A DNA stretch of 64,000 nt from VXNE01 sp963668365 (GTDB lineage: Bacteria; Pseudomonadota; Gammaproteobacteria; Pseudomonadales; Azotimanducaceae). The first letter of the stretch is position 1, and every line of letters begins with the position of its first letter. Made by a program: the position numbers and the translations under genes. Shown piece after piece: positions 37,018 to 45,011 of the stretch. The stretch spans positions 1,860,001-1,924,000 of the forward strand of contig OY764266.1 of NCBI GenBank assembly GCA_963668365.1, written 5' to 3'. The notes below the pieces were generated by a model that worked only from the letters and a program-made list of their open reading frames with translations, was not told where the DNA came from and made no database searches.

Positions 37018-38415
37018 ATGGACACGAGGATGCGGCGCGTCAAGAGCATTCACTTTGTCGGCATCGGCGGTTCCGGCATGTGCGGTATCGCGGAGGTTCT
37101 CATGAACCAGGGCTATGCCGTCACGGGTTCGGATATCGCGCGCTCCGCCAACACGGAACGTCTGGCGAAACAGGGTATTCCGATCAACATCGGCCATGAC
37201 GGCGACAGGGCGGGCCGCGCCGATGTCGTCGTGGTCTCCGCCGCGATCGGCGAGAAGAACCCCGAGGTCGCCATGGCGCGGGAGCGGCGCGTGCCCGTGG
37301 TGTCGCGGGCGACGATGCTTGGCGAACTCATGCGCTATCGGCATGGCATCGCGGTTGCCGGCACCCATGGCAAGACGACCACGACGAGCCTGATCACGGC
37401 GATCTTTCAACACGCGGGGCTGGATCCCACCTACGTGATCGGTGGCTTGCTGAAGAGCGAAGGCCGCAACGCCAGGCTCGGCGCGGGGCGATACATCGTC
37501 GCGGAGGCGGACGAGAGCGACGCTTCGTTCCTGTTTCTGCAGCCGATGACGGTCGTCGTGACGAATATCGACCGCGACCACCTGTCGTCCTACGGCAATG
37601 ACTTCGAGCGGCTGAAACGCGGCTTTCTCGACTTCGTCGGCCGGCTGCCCTTCTACGGCGCGGCCGTCCTGTGCGTCGACGACGACAACGTGCGTTCGAT
37701 GATCGGCGATTTCGCCCGCCCGGCGCTGACCTACGGTCTGCGCGACGACGCGGACTTTCGGGCTGTGGATGTGGTCGCGAGCGGAATGCGCTGGACCTTT
37801 ACCGCGAGCCGGCCGAATGGCGCGGACCTTGCGATCGATCTGCCGATGCCGGGCTTGCACAACGTCCTGAACGCGCTCGCCGCGATTGCCGTCGCGACGG
37901 AGGAGGGTGTCCGCGACGACCGCATCATCGACGGGCTCCGACGGTTCCGGGGCGTCGGCAGGCGGTTCGAGGTTGCATCGCGCAGGGTGAACGGCAAGTT
38001 CATCACCCTGGTCGACGACTACGGACATCATCCGACGGAAGTGCGGACAGTCATCGAAACGGCCCGCGGCGTCTGGCCCCAACGGCGCCTCGTGATGGTC
38101 TATCAACCCCATCGGTACACGCGCACCCAGGAGTTGTATGACGACTTCGTCAAGGTGCTGCCGCTCGTGGACCTGTTGCTGATCGTCGAGGTGTATGCGG
38201 CCGGCGAGGACATGATCGCGGGTGCCGATGGCAGGGCGCTGTGTCGCGGCGTGCGGCGCTTCGGGGGCATGAATCCCCTGTTTACGGAAACGCCGGAAGA
38301 GGCGCTGGAAATGTTGGGATCGCTGCTCCGGGACGACGACGTGCTCATCGTTCAGGGGGCTGGGAATGTGAGCCGGGTTTCCCGGAGACTGGAGGAGTCG
38401 AGCAATGCGGCGTAA
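37018..38415 (+). CDS. murC: UDP-MurNAc-L-alanine ligase
   Basis: MurC (465 residues) adds L-alanine to UDP-MurNAc, the first peptide step. It has HFVGIGGSGMCGIAEVL at the start, the ATP loop VAGTHGKTTTTSLI near 108, EADESDASFL, TNIDRDHL and the C-terminal VDDYGHHPTEV and VMVYQPHRYTRT motifs. I use the ATG at 37018; a GTG at 37003 inside ftsW is a possible alternative. It overlaps ftsQ by eleven bases. murB and ddl, usual between murC and ftsQ, are absent. Confidence 0.96.
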   Translation: MDTRMRRVKSIHFVGIGGSGMCGIAEVLMNQGYAVTGSDIARSANTERLAKQGIPINIGHDGDRAGRADVVVVSAAIGEKNPEVAMARERRVPVVSRATMLGELMRYRHGIAVAGTHGKTTTTSLITAIFQHAGLDPTYVIGGLLKSEGRNARLGAGRYIVAEADESDASFLFLQPMTVVVTNIDRDHLSSYGNDFERLKRGFLDFVGRLPFYGAAVLCVDDDNVRSMIGDFARPALTYGLRDDADFRAVDVVASGMRWTFTASRPNGADLAIDLPMPGLHNVLNALAAIAVATEEGVRDDRIIDGLRRFRGVGRRFEVASRRVNGKFITLVDDYGHHPTEVRTVIETARGVWPQRRLVMVYQPHRYTRTQELYDDFVKVLPLVDLLLIVEVYAAGEDMIAGADGRALCRGVRRFGGMNPLFTETPEEALEMLGSLLRDDDVLIVQGAGNVSRVSRRLEESSNAA

Positions 38416-39133
38416 ATCGTACGGTCCTGTCAGGTCGCTGATCGCGGCCTTGATGATGGTGGCGGTCGTGGCAATGGCCACCACCGCAGTGTGGCGCTAC
38501 CTCGATACTCCGGTCGAATTCGTGAGGATCGCCGGGGATCTCACCGAGATCGAGCGGCAGGAGATCCGCGCCGCGGTGATCGAGACGCTGGACTCGGCCG
38601 TCGCCGGCGTAGTTGGCGTGGTCGAGGCGATCGAAGCGCTCGGCTGGACGCGGGATACGCGCGTGAGTCGAATCGGGCCGGGCGTGATCGATGTGTCGGT
38701 CAGGCGAGAGTCGCTGGCGGCGCGCTGGGGCAACGCGAAATATGTCACGACCGGCGGCGAGGTCGTCGGCGCGCCGGGGTTGCCGGTGGAGGAGGAAACG
38801 CTCCCTAGACTTTCCGGAACCCTTTCCACCAGCGCCGAGGCGATGCAGGTGTACGGCAAGTTGAGCGCCCGGCTGGCGGATGTTGGACTGACGCTGAAGA
38901 CCCTCCAGGAGACCGAGGTCGGCGGCTGGGAATTGATCCTTGAGGACGACGTTGTCGTGATGCTTGGCGCCCAGGACATCAACGGGCGTCTCGATCGGGT
39001 GGTGGCGGTCTACGAGGACGCGCTGGCCGTTCAGATGGAAAGGGTTGATCGAATCGATGCGCGCTACGGCAGTGGCGTAGCTGTTCGTTGGCGGGGCGAA
39101 CTAGCGGAAGAAGCACTGCTGGCCAGGAACTAG
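38405..39133 (+). CDS. ftsQ: cell division protein FtsQ
   Basis: A 242-residue bitopic protein with one N-terminal helix (SLIAALMMVAVVAMATTAVW), a POTRA domain (VEFVRIAGDLTEIERQEIRAAV...) and an FtsQ C-terminal domain (GWELILEDDVVVMLGAQDINGRLDRV). It recruits FtsBL and later divisome proteins. Conservation is modest but size, topology and position between murC and ftsA are right. Confidence 0.9.
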   Translation: MRRKSYGPVRSLIAALMMVAVVAMATTAVWRYLDTPVEFVRIAGDLTEIERQEIRAAVIETLDSAVAGVVGVVEAIEALGWTRDTRVSRIGPGVIDVSVRRESLAARWGNAKYVTTGGEVVGAPGLPVEEETLPRLSGTLSTSAEAMQVYGKLSARLADVGLTLKTLQETEVGGWELILEDDVVVMLGAQDINGRLDRVVAVYEDALAVQMERVDRIDARYGSGVAVRWRGELAEEALLARN

Positions 39134-39178
39134 CGTCGTGACACGGCGCCAGCCAACAAGCGAAGCGAGGAACCAGTA

Positions 39179-40402
39179 GTGGCGGACAACGGCAGAAAGA
39201 AGATCATCGGGCTCGACATCGGCACCAGCAAGGTGGCTTCCCTGGTCGGAGAGGTCAACCCCGAGGGCGGCGTCGAGGTTGTCGGAATCGGTTCGCATCC
39301 TTCCACCGGGCTGAGGAAGGGCGTGGTGGTGGATATCGAATCCACCGTCCAGTCGATTCGGCGGGCGGTGGAGGAAGCGGAGCTGATGGGCGGGTGCAGG
39401 ATCGATTCCGTCTACGCCGGCATCGCCGGCAGCCATGTGCAGAGCCTGAATTCGCACGGAATTGTCGCCATACGCGACAACGAGGTGCAGCAGCAGGATG
39501 TCGATCGGGTGATCGACGCTGCCGGAGCGGTAGCGATTCCGGCGGATCAGAAGATTCTGCATGTGCTCACGCAGGAATATCTGATCGACAGCCAGGACGG
39601 CGTAAAGGAGCCCCTCGGCATGTCGGGCGTGAGAATGGAAGCGAAGGTCCACCTCGTGAGCTGCGCCGTAAACGCCGCGCAGAACATAGAGAAATGCATT
39701 GAGCGCTGCGGCCTCGCGGTGAACGAAGTGATCCTGGAGCAACTGGCGTCGAGCTACTCCGTGCTGACGGACGACGAGCGGGAGTTGGGCGTCTGCCTGG
39801 TCGACATCGGTGGCGGAACCACCGACATCGCCGTCTTCACGGACGGGGCGATTCGCCACACGGCCGTGATTCCCATCGCCGGCGCGCAGATCACCAACGA
39901 CATCGCGATGGCGCTGCGGACGCCGACCAGGCACGCGGAGGAAATCAAGATCAAGTATGCGTGCGCCCTGAACAGGCTGGTGCACCCCGAGGAGACCATC
40001 ATGGTCCCGGGTGTCGGGGAGAAACCGCGCCGCGACCTGCCGCGCCACGCGTTGGCCGAGGTCGTGGAGCCGCGATACGAAGAGTTGTTCACGCTTGTCA
40101 GAACGGAACTGCGCCGCAGCGGGTTCGAAGACATGCTGGGCGCCGGGATCGTGTTGACGGGCGGATCCTCGAAGATGGAGGGGACGGTCGAGCTGGCGGA
40201 AGAGATCTTCGGCATGCCGGTATCCGTCGGGGCTCCGAGAGCCGTGGAAGGGCTGCCCGACATCGTCCGCAATCCCATCTATGCGACCGGCGTGGGATTG
40301 CTCGTATATGGACAGCAGCGTGAGAACGGCGGTCGGAACGGCAAGTCAGGCTCGCGAGGGTTTTTCAGCCGCATCGGCAAGTGGTTCGGCGAAAACGTCT
40401 GA
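39179..40402 (+). CDS. ftsA: cell division protein FtsA
   Basis: An actin-like ATPase of 407 residues that anchors FtsZ to the membrane. It shows IIGLDIGTSKVASLVGEV (phosphate 1), CLVDIGGGTTDIAVFTDGAI (phosphate 2), GIVLTGGSSKMEG (adenosine) and the C-terminal amphipathic anchor GFFSRIGKWFGENV. The start is the GTG at 39179 with a GAGG upstream. A 31-base AT-rich gap separates it from ftsZ. Confidence 0.96.
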   Translation: MADNGRKKIIGLDIGTSKVASLVGEVNPEGGVEVVGIGSHPSTGLRKGVVVDIESTVQSIRRAVEEAELMGGCRIDSVYAGIAGSHVQSLNSHGIVAIRDNEVQQQDVDRVIDAAGAVAIPADQKILHVLTQEYLIDSQDGVKEPLGMSGVRMEAKVHLVSCAVNAAQNIEKCIERCGLAVNEVILEQLASSYSVLTDDERELGVCLVDIGGGTTDIAVFTDGAIRHTAVIPIAGAQITNDIAMALRTPTRHAEEIKIKYACALNRLVHPEETIMVPGVGEKPRRDLPRHALAEVVEPRYEELFTLVRTELRRSGFEDMLGAGIVLTGGSSKMEGTVELAEEIFGMPVSVGAPRAVEGLPDIVRNPIYATGVGLLVYGQQRENGGRNGKSGSRGFFSRIGKWFGENV

Positions 40403-40433
40403 AATTATTTAAAAAGAAGTGAGGAGCAGGTAG

Positions 40434-41597
40434 ATGTTTGAACTCGTGGACAGCGCCCCCGAGGGCGCGATTATCAGGGTGATTGGTGTCGGCGGCGGCG
40501 GCGGCAATGCGGTGCAGCACATGTTGAAACACCAGGTGGAAGGTGTCGATTTCATCGCTGCCAACACGGATGCGCAGGCGCTGAAGAGCGTGAACGCCAA
40601 CACGATCCTGCAGCTGGGCGCCTCGGTCACCAAGGGGCTGGGCGCTGGCGCGGATCCCGAGACCGGGAGGCAGTCGGCGCTTGAGGACCGGGATCGAATC
40701 GCCGAGATACTCAACGGCGCGGACATGGTCTTCATCACCGCCGGAATGGGCGGTGGCACGGGGACGGGCGCGGCGCCCATCGTCGCGGAGGTGGCCAGGG
40801 AACTCGACATCCTGACGGTCGCCGTGGTGACCCGGCCTTTCTCGTTCGAGAAACGCACCTTGACCGCGGAAAAGGGCCTCCGGGAACTCGAGCGTCACGT
40901 CGACTCCCTGATCGTCATTCCGAACGACAAGCTTCCTTCGGTGCTGGGCGAGAAAACGCTGGTGACGGACGCGTTCGCGGCGGCCAACGATGTGCTGCTC
41001 GGTGCGGTGCAGGGAATCTCGGACCTGATCATCCGGCCCGGACTGATGAACACGGACTTCGCGGACGTGCGCACGGTCATGGCCGAGATGGGCAAGGCGA
41101 TGATGGGGACCGGCCGGGCGACGGGCGAGACCCGCGCCCGGGATGCGGCGGAAGCCGCGATTCGATGTCCGCTGCTCGAAGACATTGAACTGGAGGGAGC
41201 GCGCGGAGCGCTCGTCAACGTCGTGGCGGGATCCAATCTCAATCTCGGCGAGGTCTTCGAGGTGGGCAACACGGTCGAAGAGTTCACCTCGAGGGAATGC
41301 AAGGTCGTCCTCGGGATGGTCGTTGATCCGGAGTGGGGCGACGACCTGAAGGTGACCGTGGTCGTCACCGGACTCAACGATACAGCCGAGGACCCCGAGC
41401 CCGAGGGTCCGGCCATCGTCGAGGAGAAGGTCGCCGTGGCGGATGACGACGAACCCGTCGACTATGCGGAACTCGATCTCCCGACGTATCGCCGCAAGGG
41501 CGACGCGTGGCGCGGCAGCCGCGTCCCCGATCCCGAGGACGCTGGCCAGGAGAGCTACCTGGATATCCAGGCGTTCCTGAACCGCACAAAGCAGTAG
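40434..41597 (+). CDS. ftsZ: cell division GTPase FtsZ
   Basis: A tubulin homologue of 387 residues that forms the Z ring. It has IRVIGVGGGGGNAVQHM, the tubulin loop GGGTGTGAAPIVAEVA near 107, the T7 loop region with TDFADVRTVM, an acidic linker, and the C-terminal conserved peptide YLDIQAFLNRTKQ that binds FtsA and ZipA. A GTGAGGAGC ribosome site precedes the ATG. It ends the cluster: lpxC, which follows ftsZ in most gammaproteobacteria, is not there. The 175-base gap after it holds a weak nested hairpin (CCCGCA...TGCGGG) but no gene. Confidence 0.97.
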   Translation: MFELVDSAPEGAIIRVIGVGGGGGNAVQHMLKHQVEGVDFIAANTDAQALKSVNANTILQLGASVTKGLGAGADPETGRQSALEDRDRIAEILNGADMVFITAGMGGGTGTGAAPIVAEVARELDILTVAVVTRPFSFEKRTLTAEKGLRELERHVDSLIVIPNDKLPSVLGEKTLVTDAFAAANDVLLGAVQGISDLIIRPGLMNTDFADVRTVMAEMGKAMMGTGRATGETRARDAAEAAIRCPLLEDIELEGARGALVNVVAGSNLNLGEVFEVGNTVEEFTSRECKVVLGMVVDPEWGDDLKVTVVVTGLNDTAEDPEPEGPAIVEEKVAVADDDEPVDYAELDLPTYRRKGDAWRGSRVPDPEDAGQESYLDIQAFLNRTKQ

Positions 41598-41772
41598 CTG
41601 CCCGCATGGTATGGGGCGATCTTCGCCTGCGGGAACCCGGCGACCAACTGCCGGCCCAGCACGGTCCGGTCCATGCGCCGCGCCGGATTCGGGGCCCGTG
41701 GTTGCGGTGGGCCTGGGCGGGACGAAACACGGCGCCCGAAGGGGGACGGATCTGGGCGACGATTTCGTGGCA

Positions 41773-42186
41773 CTAAGTCGAACCAGTCGGTATGAGGTCG
41801 ATGCCCATTCTTGTGAAGTCTTCGTCGAAGGCGAACGCCTGGTCGATGCGGTGGTCTTGCATCAGGGTGATGCTCGCCCAGTCGGTCAGGCTGACCTGTC
41901 GGCGCGATGCAGCTAACAGGGCATTGATCGCGCGGTGTAGCAAGTCTTCGTCGACCCAGATGATTCGCAGCAATGGCAGGACATCCAAATAGAAGACCCG
42001 CACTGCTCCAATTCCGACTCTGGTCTGAAGTAACGCCACGGTCTCAAGCAATACGAAAGACGACGTCACCAACGTTGCGCCGAGTTTGCCCAAAGACTCC
42101 GCCGCCATGCGGGCGTCCTCGTGATTGTCGTCTTCTTCGACGAGGAGAGCGTAGATGGCCGACGTGTCGACGAATACGTCACTCAT
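41773..42186 (-). CDS. PIN-domain ribonuclease toxin (VapC-type)
   Basis: A 137-residue PIN protein. The four acidic positions expected for the metal site are visible in FVDTSAIYALL (D7 region), LLETVALL, the conserved SLTDWASITLM aspartate and the AFDEDF pair near the end. It likely cleaves a specific RNA when freed from its antitoxin. It is translated from an ATGA overlap with the upstream ribbon-helix-helix gene, the standard antitoxin-then-toxin order. Confidence 0.85.
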   Translation of the reverse strand: MSDVFVDTSAIYALLVEEDDNHEDARMAAESLGKLGATLVTSSFVLLETVALLQTRVGIGAVRVFYLDVLPLLRIIWVDEDLLHRAINALLAASRRQVSLTDWASITLMQDHRIDQAFAFDEDFTRMGIDLIPTGST

Positions 42187-42425
42187 TCAAGGGCGTCCGA
42201 CAAGTACGCGTCATGGCGCGTAGAGACGTCTGTAACGCCGTCGTTCGAGTGACAGGACCCGGCCGCCGCGAGGAAACGGTTCCAGTCAGCACTCGCTCGT
42301 TCTCCGGCAAGAATTTGATCCACGCCCTCGCGAACGAGTTGGGCAACTGATACCGCGCGCCGCGCCGCCAACGTCTTCAGACGCTCGTATTGGACGGGTT
42401 CGAGCTGGATCTGGGTTCGGATCAT
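42183..42425 (-). CDS. ribbon-helix-helix antitoxin
   Basis: An 80-residue protein starting MIRTQIQLEPVQYERLKTLA, then ARRAVSVAQLVREGVDQIL. This is a clear RHH DNA-binding domain with the beta strand first (RTQIQLE), as in CopG/VapB antitoxins; the tail should wrap the PIN toxin. The ATG at 42423-42425 is chosen because the domain begins there. A perfect palindrome lies 21 bases upstream as a likely operator. Confidence 0.82.
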   Translation of the reverse strand: MIRTQIQLEPVQYERLKTLAARRAVSVAQLVREGVDQILAGERASADWNRFLAAAGSCHSNDGVTDVSTRHDAYLSDALE

Positions 42426-42445
42426 GGGATGGCATGTGGGCGCTA

Positions 42446-42455
42446 GTATGCATAC
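42446..42455. promoter_or_regulatory. palindrome GTATGCATAC, candidate autoregulatory operator
   Basis: A perfect 10-base dyad 21 bases upstream of the antitoxin start, in a short AT-richer stretch that must contain its promoter. RHH antitoxins commonly repress their own operon through such sites. Confidence 0.45.
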
Positions 42456-42589
42456 ACGATAACACAACATGACGTATGGGCCGTCGCGGTCGCGGCGTTC
42501 CCGCCGTATGCGGACTACCGGGAAAGGGCGGCACCCACCCGGACGATCCCGGTGTTCATCGCCGAGCCCGCATAGACCAGCGGAGACCG

Positions 42590-43477
42590 TCAGCCGAATT
42601 CCTTCGCCAGCGCCGCGATGTGCGCCGGCGTGGTGCCGCAGCAACCGCCGACCAGGACAACGCCGCGCTCGGCCCAGCCCCGGGCGTGTTCCACCAGGCG
42701 GTCGGGCGTTGCATCGGCATCGAACGACCAGTTCGGGGATGCGAACTCGCCGACTTCGGGGTACACCCCGATGGGTCCCGGCCAGCGCTCGCGCACCATG
42801 GTGATTGCCTGCGGCACGGCGCCGGCGTCGCTGTGCATGATGTTGACCACGCTGGGCCCCATCGGGATGAGCGTGTCCAGTGGCCTGGCGAAGTCCACGT
42901 TGGGCAGGTCAAAACTCACGAGGCCGCTGTCGCGCTGCTTGCAGCTTACCCCCAGCCAGACAGGAAGGCCGGTCTCAAGCGCCGCGTCCATCGCCCGGGC
43001 CGCATGGCGGGTGTCCTGCATCATCTCCAGGGCGATGAGGTCCACGCCGCTGTCGGCGAGAATCGCCGCAAGTTCCCGGAGCCCCGCCAGTTCGAGGTCG
43101 GGATCGGGGTAGTTGGCGGCGTTCATTCCCGGCGGCAGGTTGGAGATTGATCCGGCCACGGCGACGTCGCGGCCGGACGCGTCCCGCGCCTCGATCGCGA
43201 GTCGCACGGCGTTGCGGTTGATGGTCTCGAATTCCCCGCCGAGCCCCGCTGGCTCAAGCAGAAACCTGGCGGTGCCGAATGTATTTGTGATGATTACCTC
43301 GGCCCCTGCGGCGATATAGTCCTCGTGCACCGCGCGCACCACGTCGGGGTGGCTGTGGGCGGCCAGCCCCGACCAGGCAGCCTCGCTCATCGGCACGCCC
43401 CGCCTCTGGAGTTCGGAACCAGTCCCCCCATCTATGACAACAATCTGATTAAGTTCGATTTTTTCTTGCCAAGACAC
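42590..43477 (-). CDS. homocysteine S-methyltransferase family protein
   Basis: A 295-residue protein with the zinc-dependent methyltransferase barrel (MmuM/BHMT family). Ligands are a cysteine in WLGVSCKQRDSG and the vicinal pair in VLVGGCCGTTPAHI near the C-terminus; the start IDGGTGSELQRRGVP is typical. It probably transfers a methyl group from a donor such as S-methylmethionine or betaine to homocysteine. The frame begins with a GTG at 43475-43477. No amino-acid permease or met gene is adjacent. Confidence 0.88.
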   Translation of the reverse strand: MSWQEKIELNQIVVIDGGTGSELQRRGVPMSEAAWSGLAAHSHPDVVRAVHEDYIAAGAEVIITNTFGTARFLLEPAGLGGEFETINRNAVRLAIEARDASGRDVAVAGSISNLPPGMNAANYPDPDLELAGLRELAAILADSGVDLIALEMMQDTRHAARAMDAALETGLPVWLGVSCKQRDSGLVSFDLPNVDFARPLDTLIPMGPSVVNIMHSDAGAVPQAITMVRERWPGPIGVYPEVGEFASPNWSFDADATPDRLVEHARGWAERGVVLVGGCCGTTPAHIAALAKEFG

Positions 43478-43637
43478 GATGGCATCCTCGCACGGCGGGC
43501 ATACTCGGGACGAGCCGTCGGGATGCTACAGGAAACTCGACCGCGCCCTGCGGCTGCCGCTGCTCCACTTTGGCTGGCCCTTCCGAAGCGGCGCCGGTGC
43601 TGGCCTGCCCGAACGACGTCCGCTTGCCAGGACGATC

Positions 43638-43955
43638 TTATCGAGTCGCCCGAATACTCACTTTTTCTACATTCGAGAAGTCTGCCAGCCGGCGCAACGC
43701 CGGCAGCAGGTCCGGTATCCGGAAGCGCAGGCGGGTCGCCCAGGCGGCGCTGCTGGCGTGCACTGTCAGCCTCTGCCCATGAATGTTCGCGACCTCGAAG
43801 CGCGGCGCCTCTTCCGGCGGCAGCAACGCGCGGAACTGGTTGGTCCACGATGTCCGCTGTTGCGTGCGGTTCACCAGCCTGCCCAGCTGATGCGCCGCCG
43901 AGTTTCGCCGCGAATGGCGATTGTCCAGGATTTCATCTATGTTACGGACAGGCAT
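43638..43955 (-). CDS. DUF721 protein (DciA-like)
   Basis: A 105-residue protein starting MPVRNIDEILDN. Its second half is the compact DUF721 domain (LTVHASSAAWATRLRFRIPDLLPALRRLADFS). DciA proteins of this family load the replicative helicase in bacteria without DnaC. In pseudomonads a DUF721 gene stands beside an M23 gene just upstream of secA, the same neighbours as here, which supports the call. Its start is only 13 bases from the start of the divergent M23 gene. Confidence 0.72.
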   Translation of the reverse strand: MPVRNIDEILDNRHSRRNSAAHQLGRLVNRTQQRTSWTNQFRALLPPEEAPRFEVANIHGQRLTVHASSAAWATRLRFRIPDLLPALRRLADFSNVEKVSIRATR

Positions 43956-43968
43956 CCGTATCGACTCG

Positions 43969-44904
43969 ATGAACAAGACGATCCACATCATAGCTTCCGG
44001 CGACGGTCACCGTCGAGTTCGCGCCTTCACGATCCCGCAGGCTCCGGTGGTCGGATTTATCGTCTTTCTTGGTCTGTTCATCCTCGTCAACGCCGCCCTT
44101 TTTTTCCGCCACGCATCGACGGAGGCACTGAACCACGCGACCGTGGCGAGCTGGAATGATCGACTCGGCCAGCAGCGCGAGAAGATTGATCGGCTTTCGC
44201 GCCAGGCGCGGGATCAGGTGTTGGCCGCGGGCCGGAAACTTGCCGACATGCAGGCGCGCCTGTTGCGCATGGAAGCGCTGGCGGAACGGGTGTCCGAAAT
44301 GCCGCAGGTTGCTGGCCTCATTGAGGGTGAGTTCCGCTTCGACGTCCCGGCGGCGACCGGCGGTCCGCACATGGATCCAGGCGTCGAGGACGTGACGGCA
44401 TCGGACTACCTTGCCAGGATCGACCGGTTGTCGGCCCAACTGCGAGAGCGTGAACGCGAAATGAGGATGCTCGAATCGATGCTCGCTCGGGGCAGTTTCG
44501 ACAACCAGATCATGCCCGCCGGCGGGCCGCTGGACGATGGCTGGATATCCTCGCGCTACGGCTCGCGCATCGACCCTATTTCGGGACGGCCGGCGTGGCA
44601 CGGCGGCGTCGACTTCAGCGGCAGGCGTGGCAGTGACGTCAGGGCCGTCGCCGGCGGGGTCGTCACGTTTGCGGGAACCACCGGCGCCTACGGGAACATG
44701 GTGGAGATCGAACACGGCGAGGGAATCTCCACGCGGTATGCGCACCACGAATCGGTTCAGGTCGAGCCAGGCGAAGTCGTCAAGAAGGGCCAGACGATCG
44801 CGCGTCTCGGAAGCACCGGCCGCTCCACCGGCCCCCACGTCCACTTTGAAGTCCTGAGGGACGGCCGTCGTTTCGATCCCGCGGAGTACCTGGCGCCGCG
44901 CTGA
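43969..44904 (+). CDS. M23-family peptidase with coiled coil, membrane anchored
   Basis: A 311-residue protein. After MNKTIHIIASGDGHRRVRAF a single helix (VVGFIVFLGLFILVNAALFF) leads to a periplasmic coiled coil (about 60-185) and a C-terminal M23 domain with H and D in HGGVDFSG, RYAHH and the H-x-H of GPHVHFEV, so all metal ligands are present. It resembles the peptidase encoded upstream of secA in pseudomonads. In-frame starts at 43939 (ATG) and 43921 (TTG) would overlap the divergent DUF721 gene; I prefer 43969. Confidence 0.88.
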   Translation: MNKTIHIIASGDGHRRVRAFTIPQAPVVGFIVFLGLFILVNAALFFRHASTEALNHATVASWNDRLGQQREKIDRLSRQARDQVLAAGRKLADMQARLLRMEALAERVSEMPQVAGLIEGEFRFDVPAATGGPHMDPGVEDVTASDYLARIDRLSAQLREREREMRMLESMLARGSFDNQIMPAGGPLDDGWISSRYGSRIDPISGRPAWHGGVDFSGRRGSDVRAVAGGVVTFAGTTGAYGNMVEIEHGEGISTRYAHHESVQVEPGEVVKKGQTIARLGSTGRSTGPHVHFEVLRDGRRFDPAEYLAPR

Positions 44905-44912
44905 CCCTCATG

Positions 44913-44933
44913 TCGCGGCGGCGTGAGCCGCGA
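44913..44933 (+). terminator. short GC hairpin after the M23 gene
   Basis: TCGCGGC (44913-44919) and GCCGCGA (44927-44933) pair around a 7-base loop, eight bases after the M23 stop. No T-tract follows, so it may be only a weak terminator before the exporter genes. Confidence 0.35.
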
Positions 44934-45011
44934 ACAATTTAGGACATCGCCTACCGGGATACCGGACTAACTCCATATGCGCTGCCCGGTCGGAGGCATA
45001 TCGTACGGACG

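Noticed and set aside
41598..41772. Remnant of lpxC after ftsZ
   Set aside because: No frame shows the LpxC start (TLKN.I...G.GLHSG) even allowing shifts.
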